Source: Tenacibaculum sp. MAR_2010_89 (GTDB lineage: Bacteria; Bacteroidota; Bacteroidia; Flavobacteriales; Flavobacteriaceae). Taken from it: a DNA stretch of 64,000 nucleotides. Under the pieces are notes generated by a model that saw only the letters and a program-made list of their open reading frames with translations, was not told where the DNA came from and ran no database searches. Position 1 is the stretch's first letter. Each line of letters begins with the position of its first letter. Where the stretch lies: contig NZ_FNUB01000005.1 of NCBI RefSeq assembly GCF_900105985.1, forward strand, positions 2,294,001 to 2,358,000, in the 5' to 3' direction. Shown here piece by piece: positions 62,424-64,000 of the stretch. A program made the translations under genes and the position numbers.

Positions 62424-63686
62424 ATGAATATACGTTTTATACTACAAGCATCTTTAGCAACATTTGGTACATATTTTTGTATGTATGCTTTCAGAAAACC
62501 TTTTACAGTAGCTACTTTTTCAAATGAAGTATTTTGGGGGATAGATTACAAAATACTATTAATTATTGCCCAAATAATAGGGTATACAATATCTAAATTT
62601 CTTGGAATAAAAGTGATTTCTGAAATGAAATCAAAAAAGAGAATACTATATTTAATTGGGTTTATTCTATTTGCTGAATTGGCTTTATTAGGTTTTGCTA
62701 TTATTCCAGCACCTTATACAATCATATGTTTATTTTTAAATGGATTACCCTTAGGAATGATTTGGGGAATTGTTTTTTCTTATATAGAAGGACGTAAGGC
62801 ATCTGAATTATTAGGGGTGATTTTATCATCTAGTTTTATAGTATCATCAGGGGTTGTGAAATCTATAGGGAAATGGACAATAGATGCTCTTAATGTTTCT
62901 GAAAACTGGATGCCTTTTGTAACTGGATTGTTATTTATAACACCTTTAGTTTTATTTGCTTTTTTATTAGAAAAATTACCACAACCAACAGAAGAGGATC
63001 AATTATTAAAAACAATTCGACAACCATTAAATAAGAATCAACGTAGAACTATATTTAAACAATATGCTGCACCATTAACTTTTATTGTAATCTTTTTCAT
63101 AACCTTAACTTCAATAAGAGATTTTAGAGACAATTTTGCACGTGAAATATGGGATGCGTTAGGCTATAAAGACGCAACTATTTTTACAATATCTGAAATA
63201 CCAATAGCCTTAACAGTTCTTTTTATATTAGGTTATATAGGTAGTATTACTACAAACTATAAAGCATTTATGTATTATCATTATGTATTAATTATAGGCT
63301 CAATATCAATACTAATTTCAACTTATTTATTTCAATTGGGAGTTATTTCACCCTTTATATGGATGATAATATCTGGGCTAGGTTTATATAGCTCATATGT
63401 ACCGTTTAATGGAATATTTTTCGATAGAATGATTGCAACTTTTAAAATAAACGGAAATGTTGGTTTTTTAATATACATAGCAGATGCATTTGGATATTTA
63501 GGTAGTATTTTAATTTTAATATATAAAAACTTTGGAAAGGCTTCAATTTCCTGGTTATCATTTTTTATAGATTCATTATATATTTTAGGCTTTTTAGGTT
63601 TTCTAATAACGATATATAGCATCTACTTTTTTAAGAAAAAACAAAAAAAATCAATTACAATAAAGCAATTAGTTTATGAACAATAA
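62424..63686 (+). CDS. DUF5690 membrane transporter (MFS-like)
   Basis: 420 residues and 12 predicted helices. FGTYFCMYAFRKPFTVATF at the N-terminus is the DUF5690 signature, and also resembles organophosphate:phosphate antiporters. It is a good candidate for inner-membrane uptake of the phospho-compound released by the lipoprotein upstream. Overlaps the FAD oxidoreductase start by 11 bases, so the two are coupled. Confidence 0.88.
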   Translation: MNIRFILQASLATFGTYFCMYAFRKPFTVATFSNEVFWGIDYKILLIIAQIIGYTISKFLGIKVISEMKSKKRILYLIGFILFAELALLGFAIIPAPYTIICLFLNGLPLGMIWGIVFSYIEGRKASELLGVILSSSFIVSSGVVKSIGKWTIDALNVSENWMPFVTGLLFITPLVLFAFLLEKLPQPTEEDQLLKTIRQPLNKNQRRTIFKQYAAPLTFIVIFFITLTSIRDFRDNFAREIWDALGYKDATIFTISEIPIALTVLFILGYIGSITTNYKAFMYYHYVLIIGSISILISTYLFQLGVISPFIWMIISGLGLYSSYVPFNGIFFDRMIATFKINGNVGFLIYIADAFGYLGSILILIYKNFGKASISWLSFFIDSLYILGFLGFLITIYSIYFFKKKQKKSITIKQLVYEQ

Positions 63687-64000
63687 ATACGACTTATTAA
63701 TCGTAGGAGGTGGTGTTTTAGGAACATTTCATGCATACCATGCACTAAAAAAAGGGCTACGAGTTGCAATTTTAGAAAAAAACAGTATGCCACAAGGTGC
63801 TACTGTTAGAAATTTTGGTCAAGTAGTGCCTTCTGGGATGAATCAGAAATGGCAAAACTATGGAAGAGAAAGTTTAAATATTTATAAAGAAATCCAAGAT
63901 CAATTTGATATTTCAATTAGACAGAATGGTACCGTTTATTTAGCTTCTAATGATGATGAAGTACAATTAATAGAAGAATTACATCAAATTAATAAAAACA
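63676..64000 (+). CDS. TIGR03364-type FAD-dependent oxidoreductase, 5' part
   Basis: 108 codons are visible and the frame is open at the right edge. FAD loop LIVGGGVLGTFHAYHALKKG at 7-26, then ILEKNSMPQGATVRNFGQVVPSG, the wording of the TIGR03364 group. That group is linked to phosphonate breakdown, being encoded near phosphonatase-like hydrolases and proposed to deaminate aminophosphonates (DAO-like fold). The rest of the gene and, by analogy, a HAD phosphonatase-like gene should follow outside the window. Confidence 0.85.
   Translation, partial: MNNKYDLLIVGGGVLGTFHAYHALKKGLRVAILEKNSMPQGATVRNFGQVVPSGMNQKWQNYGRESLNIYKEIQDQFDISIRQNGTVYLASNDDEVQLIEELHQINKN

Overview
The window is AT-rich DNA from a marine Flavobacteriaceae bacterium (phylum Bacteroidota). 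The assignment to Tenacibaculum or a close relative is my inference. Evidence for the phylum: SusC/SusD and FecI/FecR/TonB-receptor systems, the class-specific -7 promoter element TAnnTTTG in front of many genes, few Shine-Dalgarno sites, and several Bacteroidota-typical families (DUF2452, TIGR03643, DUF5690). No rRNA, tRNA, CRISPR array, transposase or phage gene was seen.

Layout. 1-8.6 kb: a transporter fragment, an IMPACT-family protein, a two-gene YLATT-like/pYEATS pair, a small redox/AAA/MarR/YggS group, ribosomal protein S1 (rpsA) and a secreted metalloprotease. 8.7-16.7 kb: glmM, an outer-membrane protein, a class V aminotransferase, an M14 peptidase, an Lrp regulator, a PepSY membrane protein, and a pseudouridine synthase and MFS exporter on the minus strand. 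16.8-20.9 kb: a complete ECF sigma / FecR anti-sigma / STN-domain TonB receptor relay.

20.9-40.8 kb: a 20-kb, all-plus-strand, light-responsive island. It opens with a CarH/LitR-type MerR regulator that keeps its B12-binding residues. Next come zeaxanthin-pathway genes (crtI, crtB, crtZ and a lycopene cyclase fused to TspO), an ABC1 kinase, a flavin reductase and four photolyase/cryptochrome family members (Cry-DASH, an FeS-BCP type broken by a frameshift in a T9 tract, an atypical one, and a class I CPD photolyase). A pterin module (6-pyruvoyl-tetrahydropterin synthase, GTP cyclohydrolase I, an SDR lacking the catalytic Tyr), a glutathione peroxidase and small conserved unknowns complete it. 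Promoters of three of its transcription units share the word TTTGTTTAA, often as an inverted repeat, which is a candidate operator for the B12 photoreceptor.

40.9-56.2 kb: an NRPS-independent hydroxamate siderophore locus with decarboxylase, N-monooxygenase, exporter, two acyltransferase + IucA/IucC synthetase sets (one fused, one split) and a tail of lipid-type genes. The tail contains an RpfF-like (DSF synthase) enoyl-CoA hydratase with both catalytic Glu residues, a membrane acyltransferase, an esterase and a sterol-desaturase-family hydroxylase. An AraC regulator and a metallo-beta-lactamase-fold protein close the locus. Its promoter carries three CGTCAT repeats at exact 21-bp spacing and a 17-bp palindrome that recurs between the AraC and MBL genes; these look like an activator site array and a Fur-like box.

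56.4-64 kb: a SusC/SusD pair followed by an alkaline-phosphatase-superfamily lipoprotein, a DUF5690 transporter and the start of a TIGR03364-type FAD oxidoreductase, which together suggest uptake and breakdown of an organophosphonate. The last gene runs off the window.
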